Origin: an uncultured Gammaproteobacteria bacterium
GTDB taxonomy: Bacteria; Pseudomonadota; Gammaproteobacteria; Pseudomonadales; Porticoccaceae
Direction of reading: 5' to 3'
Assembly: GCA_913058345.1 (NCBI GenBank)
Contig: CAJXQR010000004.1
Coordinates: 62,001-126,000, forward strand
DNA: 64,000 nucleotides
Numbering within the stretch: the first letter of the stretch is position 1; the number at the start of each line of letters is the position of its first letter. This document shows positions 39,237-49,912 of the stretch, piece after piece. The position numbers were made by a program, and so were the translations under genes. Below the pieces are notes generated by a model. The model made no database searches and was not told the origin of the DNA. It saw only the letters and a list, made by a program, of their open reading frames with translations.

Positions 39237-40865
39237 CTATTCCCCTGAACGCCAGCCATTGGTAATCGGGTACCGACGATCTCGACCAAAACCCCGCTGC
39301 GTAACCCGCAAACCGATAGGTGCTTGCCGACGTTTATATTCATTAATATCAACCATGCGCACGATGCGGTGCACATCATCAGCGTCAAAACCCTGAGCGA
39401 TAATTTCCAGTGCCGACATATCTTTTTCGATATAAAGCTCTAATATTTGGTCAAGTATTTCATAGGGCGGCAGAGTGTCTTCATCAACCTGATCCGGTGC
39501 TAACTCTGCCGACGGAGGACGGGTAATCACCGATTCAGGAATGACCGGTGAGAGCGAATTTCGATAGCGGCATAAATCGAACACCCGCACTTTTCTCACA
39601 TCTTTAAGTACATCAAGGCCGCCAGCCATATCGCCATAAAGGGTCGCATAACCCACGGACATTTCACTCTTATTACCCGTTGTTAATACCAGGTAACCTT
39701 TTTTATTGGAGATGGCCATCAGCAGTACCCCCCGAGAGCGGGCCTGAATGTTCTCCTCTGTTTTGTCCGCCGCCATACCCTCAAACTCATCGGCGAGTGC
39801 TTCACTAAAAGCATCATAAATGGGCTCGATACCGATCACTTTATAGTTCACACCCAGAGTGTCAGCCTCTGCCTGGGCATCATCGAGACTCAGCTGAGAG
39901 GTGTAACGAAAAGGCATCATCACAGCTTCGACGCGATCTGCACCCAAAGCATCAACGGCAATCGCCAGAGTCAACGCAGAATCGATACCTCCGGATAAGC
40001 CAAGCACCACCCCTTTAAAACCATTTTTATTCACATAGTCTCGCACGCCCAACACCAGCGCCTGATAAATCGTCGCTAGATCATCCGGGGTCGGCACAAT
40101 AGTTTGTGGCTCAACTGTTACCCGCCCACCGCTCACTGACAAATCGACTGTAAAGACACCCTGCTCAAACATCGGCGCTTGATAACAAAGCTCTCCCACA
40201 GCATCAACCACTAAAGAACCGCCACAAAACACGAGCTCATCCTGGCCGCCAACCTGGTTAACATAAACAATGGGAATAGCATTCTCACGCGCCCGCTCGG
40301 CAACCGCCTGTACGCGCTCGGCCTGTTTGCCAACATGAAACGGTGAGGCGTTAATGTTAAAAATGACATCGGCACCCGCCTGCCGGGCGCGCTGTAAAGG
40401 ACCATTCGACCAAATATCTTCGCAGACACTAAGGCCCACTCGGGCACCGCAAATATCAATCACACAGGGAGTATTACCGGTCTCAAAATAACGCTTTTCA
40501 TCAAATACCTGGTAGTTAGGCAGGCAATTTTTGGCGTATTGCGCGATAAGTTTACGGTCCTGTATAACACCGGCCATATTGTAGAGATGACCATTTTCTC
40601 GCCAAGGGTAACCGATCACCGCAACAATACCCTCACAGGCTGCAGAGACTTCAGCCAGGGCTCTTTCAATGCGAACCTGAATACTGGGCCGCAACAACAG
40701 ATCTTCTGGAGGATAACCACAGAGCACCAGCTCGGGGAAAATAACAATATCCGCTCCGAGTACATCCCGCGCATGGGTTAATGTTTCGATAACTAGTCGT
40801 GTATTACCGGGAATATCGCCGACCAAGGGGTTTATTTGGGCCAACGCAACTTTCAGAGATGTCAT
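39237..40865 (-). CDS. nadE: Glutamine-dependent NAD+ synthetase
   Basis: A 542-aa two-domain enzyme. The N-terminal nitrilase-fold glutaminase shows ADIVIFPELVLCGYPPEDLL (Glu), QYAKNCLPNYQVFDEKRYF (Lys) and VGLSVCEDIW (Cys nucleophile). The C-terminal NAD synthetase has the P-loop VVLGLSGGIDSALTLAIA and TTGNKSEMSVGYATLYGDMAGG. It amidates nicotinate adenine dinucleotide with glutamine-derived ammonia. ATG 40865 gives the family-like start MTSLKVALAQINPLVGD; ATG 40883, six codons upstream, is also possible. Confidence 0.96.
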   Translation of the reverse strand: MTSLKVALAQINPLVGDIPGNTRLVIETLTHARDVLGADIVIFPELVLCGYPPEDLLLRPSIQVRIERALAEVSAACEGIVAVIGYPWRENGHLYNMAGVIQDRKLIAQYAKNCLPNYQVFDEKRYFETGNTPCVIDICGARVGLSVCEDIWSNGPLQRARQAGADVIFNINASPFHVGKQAERVQAVAERARENAIPIVYVNQVGGQDELVFCGGSLVVDAVGELCYQAPMFEQGVFTVDLSVSGGRVTVEPQTIVPTPDDLATIYQALVLGVRDYVNKNGFKGVVLGLSGGIDSALTLAIAVDALGADRVEAVMMPFRYTSQLSLDDAQAEADTLGVNYKVIGIEPIYDAFSEALADEFEGMAADKTEENIQARSRGVLLMAISNKKGYLVLTTGNKSEMSVGYATLYGDMAGGLDVLKDVRKVRVFDLCRYRNSLSPVIPESVITRPPSAELAPDQVDEDTLPPYEILDQILELYIEKDMSALEIIAQGFDADDVHRIVRMVDINEYKRRQAPIGLRVTQRGFGRDRRYPITNGWRSGE

Positions 40866-40944
40866 ACTACTGACTGTTTCCATTAATGATTAAGCCTGCT
40901 ATTTTCAGCTAAAATCCGATCAATAGCAAAACCCAGGTAGCGCA

Positions 40945-42585
40945 ATGCAAACAGGCACGCCTAGCGTCGATCCCGGCCACCTCGCCCAGGGAGCGGCAAA
41001 GGTCTACATCTATTACCGTTTTGCACTTTCCATAGTGCTACTGGCCATTTTCTATTCTGGCACTGCAAGTCAGGTGTTTGGTGTAAACAATCCGCAGCTC
41101 TATCTGTTGACATCTATCAGCTATACCCTGCTAGCGTCACTGACTCTCGCTTTCCTGTTAATTTGGCGGAAAGGCACAAGTAGCAACCCATTACTCTTTA
41201 CCCACTTTTTCCTCGATTTAATCGCCCTTATCTTACTGATACACAGTAGTGGCGGCCCCAGTAGCGGCCTTGGCCTGTTGATGCTGATCAGCGTCGCCGC
41301 GAGCTCGCTGGTTTTCAGTAATCAATTGGCTTTGTTGACCGCCGCTTTGGCCAGCATGTTTCTACTCACAGAAGAGCTGTATTCAGCCTACATCATAGGT
41401 GATACGACCCGAGCAATTTTTCCAGCCGGTTTGCTCGGCTTTATGTTCTTCTTCACAGCAGTATTGTTCAGAATGCTCAACGAACGTTTACGCCGCAGCG
41501 AACAAATTGCTTTACGCGAGTCTGATCAGGCCGCTCATTTACAAAATCTCAACGAAATGATTATTCAACGCATGCTGACAGGCATCGTTGTCGTCAACGC
41601 TGACGGAAAAATCGAGCTGATAAACAACGCCGCCATTGAACTGCTCGGTGCGGAGAAAACGGATATTTCCCTGGATAGTGGCACCAGCCTACGCTCCAGT
41701 CCTGTGTTGCAAGAAGGTTACGAGAACTGGTTAAGTAAACCCTGGCAAAAAATGGCCGCCTTTAAAGTCAGCGAAAGCAGTACTGAAATTCAGGCCAAGT
41801 TCGCCAACCTGGAGCGTGGTGAAAGTAAGAGTACGATTATTTTTCTCGAAGACACGCGCATCGCCGCACAAAACGCTCAGCGCTTAAAGCTCGCCTCTCT
41901 AGGACGACTCACAGGCAGTATTGCCCATGAAATCCGCAACCCCTTAGGTGCTATTAGTCACGCAGCCCAACTCCTCGCCGAAGAAGAGGGCCTGCAGCGT
42001 TCCAGTCAGCGCCTTAGCGAGATCATTATTAAACACACGCAACGGCTTAATCAGGTGATCGAAAACGTCAGCCAGCTTTCGCGCCGCAAGGCACCCAAGG
42101 CTCAAAATCTTCACCTCGAAAGCTGGCTAAGCAGCTTCATTGACGATTACAAAACCAGCTGTACCAACAACTGCTCCATCGAAATAGAAACTGACAACCC
42201 GGCTACAATTATTGTTTTTGATACTAGCCAGCTACACCAGGTACTGACTAATCTGCTAGAAAATGCTCACCGCCATAGTCTGGAATACAGCTCACAAGCC
42301 TGGGCCAGGTGCGTCTGCCACACGCCTCCCCTTACCCAAAGACCCTGCCTCGACATTTACGACCGTGGCGCGGGTATTAGTGCCGAGTTAGCGAATCAGG
42401 TTTTTGAACCCTTTTACACCACCTCTCACACGGGCTCGGGGCTGGGGCTTTATCTCGCCCGAGAGCTCTGTGAAATCAACTTTGCTACTCTCGATTACAT
42501 GGTGGCTGAAAACAACACGCCGGGGTTCTTTAGAATTGGCTTTGCCCATCCCGAGCAAGCACAACAGAGATTACACAATGACTAA
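40945..42585 (+). CDS. pilS: PilS, sensor histidine kinase of type IV pilus genes
   Basis: A 546-aa kinase. Six predicted membrane segments occupy about residues 21-175; a PAS domain follows (about 205-305, GIVVVNADGKIELINNAA); the H-box is LTGSIAHEIRNPLGAIS with phospho-accepting His328; the ATPase part has QVLTNLLENAHRHS (N box), DRGAGIS and FEPFYTTSHTGSGLGLYLARE. This matches PilS, which in Pseudomonas senses PilA in the membrane and controls PilR. Its stop overlaps the pilR start. Confidence 0.95.
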   Translation: MQTGTPSVDPGHLAQGAAKVYIYYRFALSIVLLAIFYSGTASQVFGVNNPQLYLLTSISYTLLASLTLAFLLIWRKGTSSNPLLFTHFFLDLIALILLIHSSGGPSSGLGLLMLISVAASSLVFSNQLALLTAALASMFLLTEELYSAYIIGDTTRAIFPAGLLGFMFFFTAVLFRMLNERLRRSEQIALRESDQAAHLQNLNEMIIQRMLTGIVVVNADGKIELINNAAIELLGAEKTDISLDSGTSLRSSPVLQEGYENWLSKPWQKMAAFKVSESSTEIQAKFANLERGESKSTIIFLEDTRIAAQNAQRLKLASLGRLTGSIAHEIRNPLGAISHAAQLLAEEEGLQRSSQRLSEIIIKHTQRLNQVIENVSQLSRRKAPKAQNLHLESWLSSFIDDYKTSCTNNCSIEIETDNPATIIVFDTSQLHQVLTNLLENAHRHSLEYSSQAWARCVCHTPPLTQRPCLDIYDRGAGISAELANQVFEPFYTTSHTGSGLGLYLARELCEINFATLDYMVAENNTPGFFRIGFAHPEQAQQRLHND

Positions 42586-43993
42586 GAAAAGTGCCCTGAT
42601 TGTCGACGACGAAGCGGACATTCGCGAATTACTGGCAATCACCTTGCGCCAAATGGATCTTAACGTTGCTGAAGCTGAAACGCTCAGTGATGCTGTCGAA
42701 GCTCTGAATAAAAACACCTATGCCTTTTGTCTGACCGATATGAATTTACCCGATGGCAGTGGCATGGACCTCATCAGCCTGATACAAAATAAATACCCCA
42801 ACATGCCAGTTGCCATGATCACCGCCTACGGCAATACGGAAATTGCTGTGGAAGCCTTAAAACTGGGGGCCTTCGACTTCGTCACCAAACCAATCGAATT
42901 ACTCCGGCTGCGCAACATGGTTGAAGCCGCACTGGCGCTATCGTCACAAACGCCCAAGGTTCTCAGCAAAAGCGCCGGCAAACTAACTGGCGACTCAGCC
43001 GTAATGAATAAACTGCGCCAGCAGGTCTCTCGCGTAGCTCGCAGTCAGGCGCCTATTTTCATCCATGGCGAATCCGGCAGCGGTAAAGAAATTGTCGCGC
43101 GTAATATTCACTACAGTGGCCCTAAAGCTAAAGGACCCTTCATCCCCGTCAACTGTGGCGCCATCCCTTCGGAACTCATGGAAAGCGAATTTTTCGGTCA
43201 CACGAAAGGTAGCTTTACCGGTGCCCATCAGGATAAAAAAGGCCTGTTTCAAAATGCCGATGGCGGCACCTTGTTTCTCGATGAAGTCGCCGATCTTCCC
43301 CTTTCCATGCAGGTCAAACTGCTTCGTGGGATTCAGGAAAAAACGGTACGGCCCCTTGGCTCAGAGAGCGAAATAGCCGTCGATATCAGAATCCTCAGCG
43401 CCTCCCACAAAGACCTCGACGCCGAAATCGCCAAGGGGAATTTTCGCGAAGATCTCTACTACCGTATCAATGTTATTGAGCTGGAGGTGCCGCCGCTGCG
43501 GGATAGACAAGATGATATTCTCCAACTCGCCGATTTGTTTTTGGCAAAGTTTGCCGCCAACTTCAATACAGGGCCAGTAAAACTATCCAGCGAAGCCCAG
43601 AACACGCTACAACACTACCCCTTTCCCGGCAATGTGCGCGAGTTGGAAAACACCCTGGAAAGAGCCTTTACCCTATGTGACGGCGAGCTTATTGAAGCAG
43701 CTGATCTACAACTCAAGGCCCGCAAAGGCCATGCCGTTGCGGAGAACACCATTGTGGGTGATGAGCCCGATGCCATTAAGCCGCAGCAACGTCGACCCCT
43801 CGTGGACAGTGCCAGTCAGGACGAACACAGCCTCAATGGTCAATCTATCGACGACTATCTAGCCACGATTGAAAAAGCGCTATTGGAAAAAGCCCTGGAA
43901 GAATGCCGCTGGAACAAAACAGCCGCTGCCGAAAAACTGGGTATCACCTTCCGTCAACTGCGTTATAAACTGAAAAAATTACATATTGACTAA
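42578..43993 (+). CDS. pilR: PilR, sigma-54-dependent response regulator
   Basis: A 471-aa NtrC-type activator: receiver domain with phospho-acceptor Asp54 ([12 protein letters not shown]), AAA+ domain with Walker A GESGSGKE, the sigma-54-contact loop GSFTGA, Walker [14 protein letters not shown], and a C-terminal Fis-type helix-turn-helix ([28 protein letters not shown]). It should activate pilA, whose sigma-54 promoter lies at 59383-59399. The ATG at 42578 overlaps the pilS end by 8 nt; its TAA overlaps the convergent ispH stop by 4 nt. Confidence 0.96.
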   Translation: MTKKSALIVDDEADIRELLAITLRQMDLNVAEAETLSDAVEALNKNTYAFCLTDMNLPDGSGMDLISLIQNKYPNMPVAMITAYGNTEIAVEALKLGAFDFVTKPIELLRLRNMVEAALALSSQTPKVLSKSAGKLTGDSAVMNKLRQQVSRVARSQAPIFIHGESGSGKEIVARNIHYSGPKAKGPFIPVNCGAIPSELMESEFFGHTKGSFTGAHQDKKGLFQNADGGTLFLDEVADLPLSMQVKLLRGIQEKTVRPLGSESEIAVDIRILSASHKDLDAEIAKGNFREDLYYRINVIELEVPPLRDRQDDILQLADLFLAKFAANFNTGPVKLSSEAQNTLQHYPFPGNVRELENTLERAFTLCDGELIEAADLQLKARKGHAVAENTIVGDEPDAIKPQQRRPLVDSASQDEHSLNGQSIDDYLATIEKALLEKALEECRWNKTAAAEKLGITFRQLRYKLKKLHID

Positions 43994-44943
43994 GGATTCG
44001 AAACGCTGTTTTTGCGCAGCTCTTTCGGTACTGAGAAACGAATATCCTCAACTTTCCCCGAGAGTTCTTTAACACTCTTCCTGTCACGTCCAGCCAGGGC
44101 ATCAACCAATTCCTGTACTAGAGTTTCCGGTGCCGAAGCACCCGCACTCACCCCAACGATCGAATCAGGCGCAAACCATTCGCGCTTAATATCGGCACTG
44201 CTATCTACCAAATAAGCTTTCGCACCGCAACGCTCAGCTAGCTCGCGCAGACGATTCGAGTTAGAGCTATTGGCCGAACCAACGACCAACAGCACATCAC
44301 ACTCTAGTGCTAATTGTTTTATCGCATCCTGTCGATTTTGTGTGGCATAGCAGATATCGTCTTTGCGCGGGCCTTTGATAGCCGGAAAGCGTGCACGTAA
44401 GGCGTCAATCACCCGAGCAGTATCGTCGACTGACAGCGTGGTCTGAGTAACAAAAGCCAGGTCGTCGGGTCGATTAACGGGCAGTATCGCCACATCATCG
44501 ACATTTTCCACTAGATAAATATCACCCCCATTAGCAGCATCGTACTGACCCATGGTGCCTTCTACTTCGGGGTGACCATAGTGACCAATCAACACGCATT
44601 CGCGGCCCTCGCGGCTGAAGCTTTCCACCTCGAGGTGCACCTTGGTCACCAGAGGGCAAGTGGCATCGAAGACCTTGAGACCGCGTTGTTCAGCTTCGGC
44701 ACAGACTTCTTTCGAAACACCGTGAGCACTGAAAATAACGATCGATCCACGGGGAATATCTCTCAGCTCATCAACAAAAATCGCGCCGCGCTCACGCAGT
44801 TGGTCGACGACAAATTTATTGTGCACCACCTCATGGCGCACATAAATAGGCGCACCAAAAAGATCGAGAGCACGGTTGACGATATCAATGGCACGATCGA
44901 CGCCAGCACAAAAGCCCCGTGGGTTCGCTAAACGTACTTCCAC
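43990..44943 (-). CDS. ispH: IspH, 4-hydroxy-3-methylbut-2-enyl diphosphate reductase
   Basis: A 317-aa [4Fe-4S] enzyme, the last step of the MEP isoprenoid pathway. Cluster cysteines lie in [26 protein letters not shown] and [14 protein letters not shown]-adjacent [29 protein letters not shown] and the His motifs ([21 protein letters not shown]) are typical. The start is GTG at 44943, with GAGGAGG just upstream, overlapping the fkpB stop (TAGTG). The lspA-fkpB-ispH order is conserved in Gammaproteobacteria. Confidence 0.97.
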   Translation of the reverse strand: MEVRLANPRGFCAGVDRAIDIVNRALDLFGAPIYVRHEVVHNKFVVDQLRERGAIFVDELRDIPRGSIVIFSAHGVSKEVCAEAEQRGLKVFDATCPLVTKVHLEVESFSREGRECVLIGHYGHPEVEGTMGQYDAANGGDIYLVENVDDVAILPVNRPDDLAFVTQTTLSVDDTARVIDALRARFPAIKGPRKDDICYATQNRQDAIKQLALECDVLLVVGSANSSNSNRLRELAERCGAKAYLVDSSADIKREWFAPDSIVGVSAGASAPETLVQELVDALAGRDRKSVKELSGKVEDIRFSVPKELRKNSVSNP

Positions 44944-45416
44944 TACACCTCCTCAGAAACGCTGTTATCCACGGCGACAATCTCAACCTTGAAGGTTAGT
45001 GTTTTGCCCGCGAGAGGATGATTGAAATCAACCGTCACTTCATCATCATCGATACATTGAATGACACCGGGTAATTCACCCCGGTTGGCATCCGCAAAAG
45101 ACACCACCAAACCTTCAGACAGCGCCATATCTTGTGCAAAACTCTTACGTTTGATGTGTTGAATATTTGAAGGGTTGTGCTGGCCAAAGGCTTTTTCCGG
45201 AAGCACGGTAAAACTGGCCGTTTGAGCAGCACGCATACCAATAAGATGCTCTTCAAAACCGGGTGGCAGGTTGCCATCGCCAATACGCAGTGTCGCGGGC
45301 ATTTGCTCAAAGTTAGAATCAATAAGCGACCCGTCGTCAAGCGACAGGGAAAAATGCAGGCTTACCCGCGAGGCGCTGCCTATTCGCTCCCCTGTATTTA
45401 CGTGCTCAGAACTCAT
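44943..45416 (-). CDS. fkpB: FkpB/SlpA, FKBP-type peptidyl-prolyl isomerase
   Basis: A 157-aa SlyD/SlpA-like isomerase: [20 protein letters not shown] opens the FKBP domain, [16 protein letters not shown] is the catalytic-pocket segment, and the inserted chaperone flap and final [21 protein letters not shown] complete it. It catalyses prolyl cis-trans isomerisation in the cytoplasm. It lacks the His-rich tail of SlyD. It is 34 bp downstream of lspA and overlaps ispH by one base. Confidence 0.95.
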   Translation of the reverse strand: MSSEHVNTGERIGSASRVSLHFSLSLDDGSLIDSNFEQMPATLRIGDGNLPPGFEEHLIGMRAAQTASFTVLPEKAFGQHNPSNIQHIKRKSFAQDMALSEGLVVSFADANRGELPGVIQCIDDDEVTVDFNHPLAGKTLTFKVEIVAVDNSVSEEV

Positions 45417-45450
45417 TATCTAGACCTCAATAGCAGACTGTTCGAGGTGC

Positions 45451-45936
45451 TCAACCGCCAGGGGGAGAGCGAAAAGAATCTATCATCATAGCCACAGCAC
45501 CCACACTGATGGCTGAATCGGCGATATTAAAAGCTGGCCAATAGTAGCCCTTATAATGCCATTGAATAAAATCGACCACATATCCCAGCGTGACCCTATC
45601 CCATAAATTGCCCAGGGCTCCAGCCAAAATCAATGCCAACGCAAATTTCAGCAGTATCGCAGTCGCCGGTGCGCGGTAAATCCACACCACGAGCACCACG
45701 CTAATGATGCTGGCAATGCCACCAAACAACCAATGCTGCCAACCACCCGCCGTGCTCAAAAAGCTGAAGGCGGCACCCGTGTTATGCAGCAAGGTTAAAT
45801 TAAAAAAACGCGTTAGCACTACCGGTTCAGCATAATTGAGATGCGCCGTGGCAAGCGCTTTCGTCCACAAATCGAGCACTAGCAACGCAAGCGCCAACAT
45901 ATAGAAAACAAGGGCCGAAGCCCGATGAGATAGCAT
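45451..45936 (-). CDS. lspA: LspA, lipoprotein signal peptidase (signal peptidase II)
   Basis: A 161-aa four-helix inner-membrane protease. Conserved parts: LDLWTKALA (first Asp region), LLHNTGAAFSFL, GALGNLWDRVTLGYVVDFI and FNIADSAISVG; the two catalytic Asp residues are in VVDFI and NIADS. It cuts prolipoproteins before the lipidated Cys, as in BamD here. The ATG at 45936 (MLSHRASALVFYML) lies 10 nt after ileS; the open frame further upstream is inside ileS and is not used. Confidence 0.96.
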   Translation of the reverse strand: MLSHRASALVFYMLALALLVLDLWTKALATAHLNYAEPVVLTRFFNLTLLHNTGAAFSFLSTAGGWQHWLFGGIASIISVVLVVWIYRAPATAILLKFALALILAGALGNLWDRVTLGYVVDFIQWHYKGYYWPAFNIADSAISVGAVAMMIDSFRSPPGG

Positions 45937-45946
45937 CAGGAATCTA

Positions 45947-48781
45947 TCAGGCGAACGAACGCTGCTCACCCTCGCCCTCGACGTTGTCGACGCAACGAGC
46001 ACAAATATCAGGATGTTTCGTATTGCTCCCCACATCCTCGCGGTGGTGCCAGCAACGCACGCATTTCTTGCCCTGGCTTAATTCAACCTGAATTCTAAGC
46101 CCGGCAATAGTGCTCTCACTAACGCCGCAGGCCGGCAATTCACTTGGCGAAAGGATCCTTGCACTGGAGGTAATCAAAATGAAGCGTAGCTCATCACCCA
46201 CTTTTGCCAGAGTACTCGCCAACGCCTCGTCACAGTACAGTGTCACACTGGCTTCGAGAGACCCTTTCAAGCGACCCGCCTGACGCTCCACTTCCAGCGC
46301 CTTGTTGACGGCTTCTTTAACGGCAATCAATTGCTGCCAGTCGTCGTCGCTTAAGACCTTATCAGCCATCAGCACCGGCAGCTGATACCACTCGGCCAAA
46401 TGCACAGAATCACTACGCTCGCCAGGCAGAGCCTGCCAGGCTTCCTCGGCGGTAAAACAAAGGATAGGGGCAATCCAACGCACGACGGCTTCGGCAACAT
46501 GGTAGAGGGCCGTTTGTGCAGAGCGCCGCGCCAGACTTTCACTTTGGCAGGTGTACTGGCGATCTTTAATAATATCGAGATAAACACCACCGAGATCACC
46601 GGCACAGAAGTTGTGGATTTTCTGGTAAATACTGTGGAAATTATAGCTCTCGTAAGCGCTATTAATATCCGTTTGCAACTGTGTAGCACGGGCAATCACC
46701 CAGTTATCGAGGGACAGCAGATCTTCGCTGGCGACACAATCTTTAGCGGGGTCAAAACCATCCAGGTTAGATAGCATGAAGCGGATGGTATTACGAATAC
46801 GGCGGTAGGAGTCGGCTGTACGACGCAGGATTTCGTCGGACACCGTCATTTCACCACTAAAATCGGTAGAGGCCACCCAGAGGCGTAACACGTCGGCCCC
46901 CAGCTCATTAATGACCTGTTGTGGGGCCATGACGTTGCCCAATGATTTAGACATTTTGTGGCCATTCGCATCGACGGTAAAACCGTGGGTCAGCACCGCT
47001 TTGTAGGGCGCGCTAGCATTGATAGCGATGGACGACTTCAGGGAGGATTGAAACCAGCCACGGTGTTGATCTGAGCCTTCGAGATAGAGGTCCGCCGGAA
47101 ATCTCAAATTGTCGCGGCGGCGCAAAACCGCCTCGTGACTGACACCGGAGTCAAACCACACATCCAGGGTGTCACTGACTTTCTCGTATTGATCAGCCTC
47201 ATCCCCGAGTAAATCCCTTGCATCGAGGTCATACCAGGCATCCATACCATCGCGTTCAACCAACTGAGCTACCTGCTCGATCAATGCTGGTGTATTGGGG
47301 TGAAGTTCGCCACTTTCGCCATGAATAAACAGTGCAATGGGCACACCCCAGGTGCGTTGGCGAGAAATACACCAGTCTGGGCTATGCTCAAGCATAGATT
47401 CCATGCGCGCCTGCCCCCACTCGGGAAACCATTCGACTTTTTTGACTTCAGCCTTCGCTGCATCGAGTAAACCGTGCGCGCTCATGCTAATAAACCACTG
47501 CGGCGTGGCGCGGAAAATCAGCGGCGTTTTGGTGCGCCAACAATGGGGGAAACTGTGAGTGATTTTACCGTCGGCCAATAAATGCTGGCGTTCACGCAGC
47601 AATTCGACAATTTTCTCATCAACTTTATAAACGTGCTCCCCTGCGAACAATTCCACCGAGGGACGATAGACGCCGTGATCATCGAGGGTATTGAGAGTGC
47701 CGATGCCGTATTTGCGAGACACGATAAAATCGTCGACACCATGGTCTGCGGCGGTGTGCACAGCGCCGGTACCCGCCTCGGTAGTGACATGATCACCAAG
47801 CAACACCGGCACTTGCCGATCGTAGAAAGGGTGTTGCAGTAATAAACCTTCCAGCTTTTTACCCTGACAACGGCCGGCAATAGAGGCGTCTTCGATTTGC
47901 CAGCGCGCCAGTGCAGATTCCATCAGATCAGCAGCGACCAACAAGCGACGAGGCTCGCCATGCACCGTGCATTGCAGCAACAGATAGTCGAGATCGGCAT
48001 GCAGCGATACCGCCTGGTTGGCCGGCAAGGTCCACGGAGTGGTGGTCCAGATCACCACCGCTATTTCACCGTCACCACTTAGCCCTTCGCCTTGCTCATC
48101 GGCAAAAGCGTCAGCGAACTTGTCTTGATCAACAGCCGGAAACAATACATCGATGGAAAAGGAGGTTTTATCCTCATACTCCACCTCCGCTTCAGCCAGT
48201 GCAGAGGCACCGACCACACTCCAGTAAACCGGTTTATAGCCTTTGACGAGATGCCCATTTTCCGCAATTTTACCGAGGGCGCGGATAATATCGGCCTCGT
48301 ACTGGTAATTAATACTCAAATAAGGATTATCCCACTCGCCGAAAACACCAAGGCGGATAAAGTCCTTCTTTTGCCCCTCAACCTGGCGCAAAGCATAGTC
48401 CCGACACTTCTGCCGGAACGCTTTATCGTCAATTTTAACACCGGCCTTACCGTGCTTTTTCTCAACCTGATGTTCAATGGGCAGGCCATGACAGTCCCAA
48501 CCGGGCACATAGGGGGCGTCATAACCCATCATCGTGCGCGACTTAACGATAATATCCTTGAGGATTTTGTTGACCGCATGGCCAATATGAATAACGCCAT
48601 TGGCGTAGGGCGGGCCGTCGTGAAGAATAAACTGTTCGCGCCCCGCTCGGGCCTTGCGAATGGCTGTGTACAGCTCATTCTGCTGCCATTTTTTTAGCAT
48701 GCCCGGCTCGCGCTGGGCGAGATTAGCTTTCATTGGGAAAGCCGTTTTCGGCAAATTCAATGTCGATTTGTAGTCGTTCAT
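45947..48781 (-). CDS. ileS: Isoleucyl-tRNA synthetase
   Basis: A 944-aa class I synthetase of bacterial type. HIGH signature [13 protein letters not shown] near 60, the editing domain, KMSKS in [11 protein letters not shown] near 610, an anticodon-binding domain, and a C-terminal zinc finger with [13 protein letters not shown] and ICARC. It charges tRNA-Ile and removes valine. The order ribF-ileS-lspA-fkpB-ispH is the standard one. Start ATG 48781 is 69 bp after ribF. Confidence 0.98.
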   Translation of the reverse strand: MNDYKSTLNLPKTAFPMKANLAQREPGMLKKWQQNELYTAIRKARAGREQFILHDGPPYANGVIHIGHAVNKILKDIIVKSRTMMGYDAPYVPGWDCHGLPIEHQVEKKHGKAGVKIDDKAFRQKCRDYALRQVEGQKKDFIRLGVFGEWDNPYLSINYQYEADIIRALGKIAENGHLVKGYKPVYWSVVGASALAEAEVEYEDKTSFSIDVLFPAVDQDKFADAFADEQGEGLSGDGEIAVVIWTTTPWTLPANQAVSLHADLDYLLLQCTVHGEPRRLLVAADLMESALARWQIEDASIAGRCQGKKLEGLLLQHPFYDRQVPVLLGDHVTTEAGTGAVHTAADHGVDDFIVSRKYGIGTLNTLDDHGVYRPSVELFAGEHVYKVDEKIVELLRERQHLLADGKITHSFPHCWRTKTPLIFRATPQWFISMSAHGLLDAAKAEVKKVEWFPEWGQARMESMLEHSPDWCISRQRTWGVPIALFIHGESGELHPNTPALIEQVAQLVERDGMDAWYDLDARDLLGDEADQYEKVSDTLDVWFDSGVSHEAVLRRRDNLRFPADLYLEGSDQHRGWFQSSLKSSIAINASAPYKAVLTHGFTVDANGHKMSKSLGNVMAPQQVINELGADVLRLWVASTDFSGEMTVSDEILRRTADSYRRIRNTIRFMLSNLDGFDPAKDCVASEDLLSLDNWVIARATQLQTDINSAYESYNFHSIYQKIHNFCAGDLGGVYLDIIKDRQYTCQSESLARRSAQTALYHVAEAVVRWIAPILCFTAEEAWQALPGERSDSVHLAEWYQLPVLMADKVLSDDDWQQLIAVKEAVNKALEVERQAGRLKGSLEASVTLYCDEALASTLAKVGDELRFILITSSARILSPSELPACGVSESTIAGLRIQVELSQGKKCVRCWHHREDVGSNTKHPDICARCVDNVEGEGEQRSFA

Positions 48782-48850
48782 AGGTTTTTGGTTTAACTCA
48801 AGTTCAATTCAATTTCAGATCAGTGCCGGGTAAAACCATAGCATTGACTG

Positions 48851-49804
48851 CTAATTCGATACGCTCGCGAAGTACTCCCGGGCGGCTTTGATATCCTGAT
48901 GAATATTGATGACGAGTTCATCGAGGGTGGTAAATTTCTGCTCATCGCGAAGCTTGTGTTTAAATTCGACGGCAATACGCTGACCATAAATATCCCCCGT
49001 CCAGTCCAGTAAATGGACTTCTAACACGGGCTTGATTAAATCACCGACCGTTGGGCGCAAGCCCACATTAGCGACACCCTGCACACGCTCGTCAGCCAGC
49101 AGTACTTCTACCGCAAACACGCCACTTAAGGGTGCCCGGTAACGGTGCAAATTGACATTTGCCGTGGGAATACCCAGCTTACTGCCTAGCTGCTGCCCGT
49201 AACACACTTTGCCCGATATGCGGAAAGGACGGCCCAACAAAGCCTCAGCAACATCAAAACGACTCGCCTCGAGTTCAGCACGAATCCGGGTACTACTAAC
49301 CCGCTGTCGGTCGGCCTTGATAGTTTGGGTCGAAACCACCTCAAAACCATGCTCCGCGCCCTCCTCCTCGAGCATCGCAAAATCACCCTTGCGATCACAG
49401 CCAAAGTGAAAGTCGTCACCAATAACCAGACACTTGATACCTAAGCCGTCAATCAGCAGGTCGTCGACAAATTGCTGAGCGGTAAGGCTGCGCATAGCGC
49501 GGTTAAACTGCAGGCACACCACTCGGTCGACACCGGCATCGAGCAGAGCATCAACTTTTTCGCGCAAGCGCATCAACCGCGCCGGCGCTTGCTCGCGGGA
49601 GAAATATTCTCGGGGCTGGGGCTCAAACATCGTCACGACAGAAGGCAAGTCGTAATAACTGGCTCGTTCATTTATTTGCGCGATAATTTTCTGATGGCCA
49701 CGATGGACGCCATCGAAGGAACCGATGGTCGCGACGCAACCCCTATGCTCATCGCGAAGGTTGTGTAAGCCTCGAACAAAGAAATCCCCAATGCCTGTTA
49801 CCAC
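48851..49804 (-). CDS. ribF: RibF, bifunctional riboflavin kinase / FAD synthetase
   Basis: A 317-aa enzyme: N-terminal nucleotidyltransferase with VATIGSFDGVHRGHQKI, CLVIGDDFHFGCDRKGD and SSTRIRAEL; C-terminal riboflavin kinase with GSKLGIPTANVNL and GVFAVEV. It makes FMN and FAD from riboflavin. The start is uncertain: GTG 49804 has GGGGCGA upstream and is preferred; TTG 49816 is in frame but lacks a ribosome site. It lies about 108 bp downstream of murJ. Confidence 0.95.
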   Translation of the reverse strand: MVTGIGDFFVRGLHNLRDEHRGCVATIGSFDGVHRGHQKIIAQINERASYYDLPSVVTMFEPQPREYFSREQAPARLMRLREKVDALLDAGVDRVVCLQFNRAMRSLTAQQFVDDLLIDGLGIKCLVIGDDFHFGCDRKGDFAMLEEEGAEHGFEVVSTQTIKADRQRVSSTRIRAELEASRFDVAEALLGRPFRISGKVCYGQQLGSKLGIPTANVNLHRYRAPLSGVFAVEVLLADERVQGVANVGLRPTVGDLIKPVLEVHLLDWTGDIYGQRIAVEFKHKLRDEQKFTTLDELVINIHQDIKAAREYFASVSN

Positions 49805-49833
49805 TATTCGCCCCAAGCCAACTAAAGATTGGA

Positions 49834-49839
49834 ATTATA
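49834..49839 (-). promoter_or_regulatory. Candidate -10 element upstream of ribF
   Basis: A perfect TATAAT on the minus strand, preceded by GG, 30 bp before the ribF start in the murJ-ribF gap. The -35 region is poor, so this could be a weak promoter or chance. Confidence 0.35.
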
Positions 49840-49912
49840 CCCAGCCCTGCGACTGAAAGGCAGCCCTACAGTGCGAAAGTTAAACGGTAGTTAAAGCTCT
49901 CTATGAAATGAG

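Noticed and set aside
39160-39240. Inverted repeats between bamD and nadE as terminators
   Set aside because: Stems are 6-8 bp with long loops and no T tract; too weak to call.
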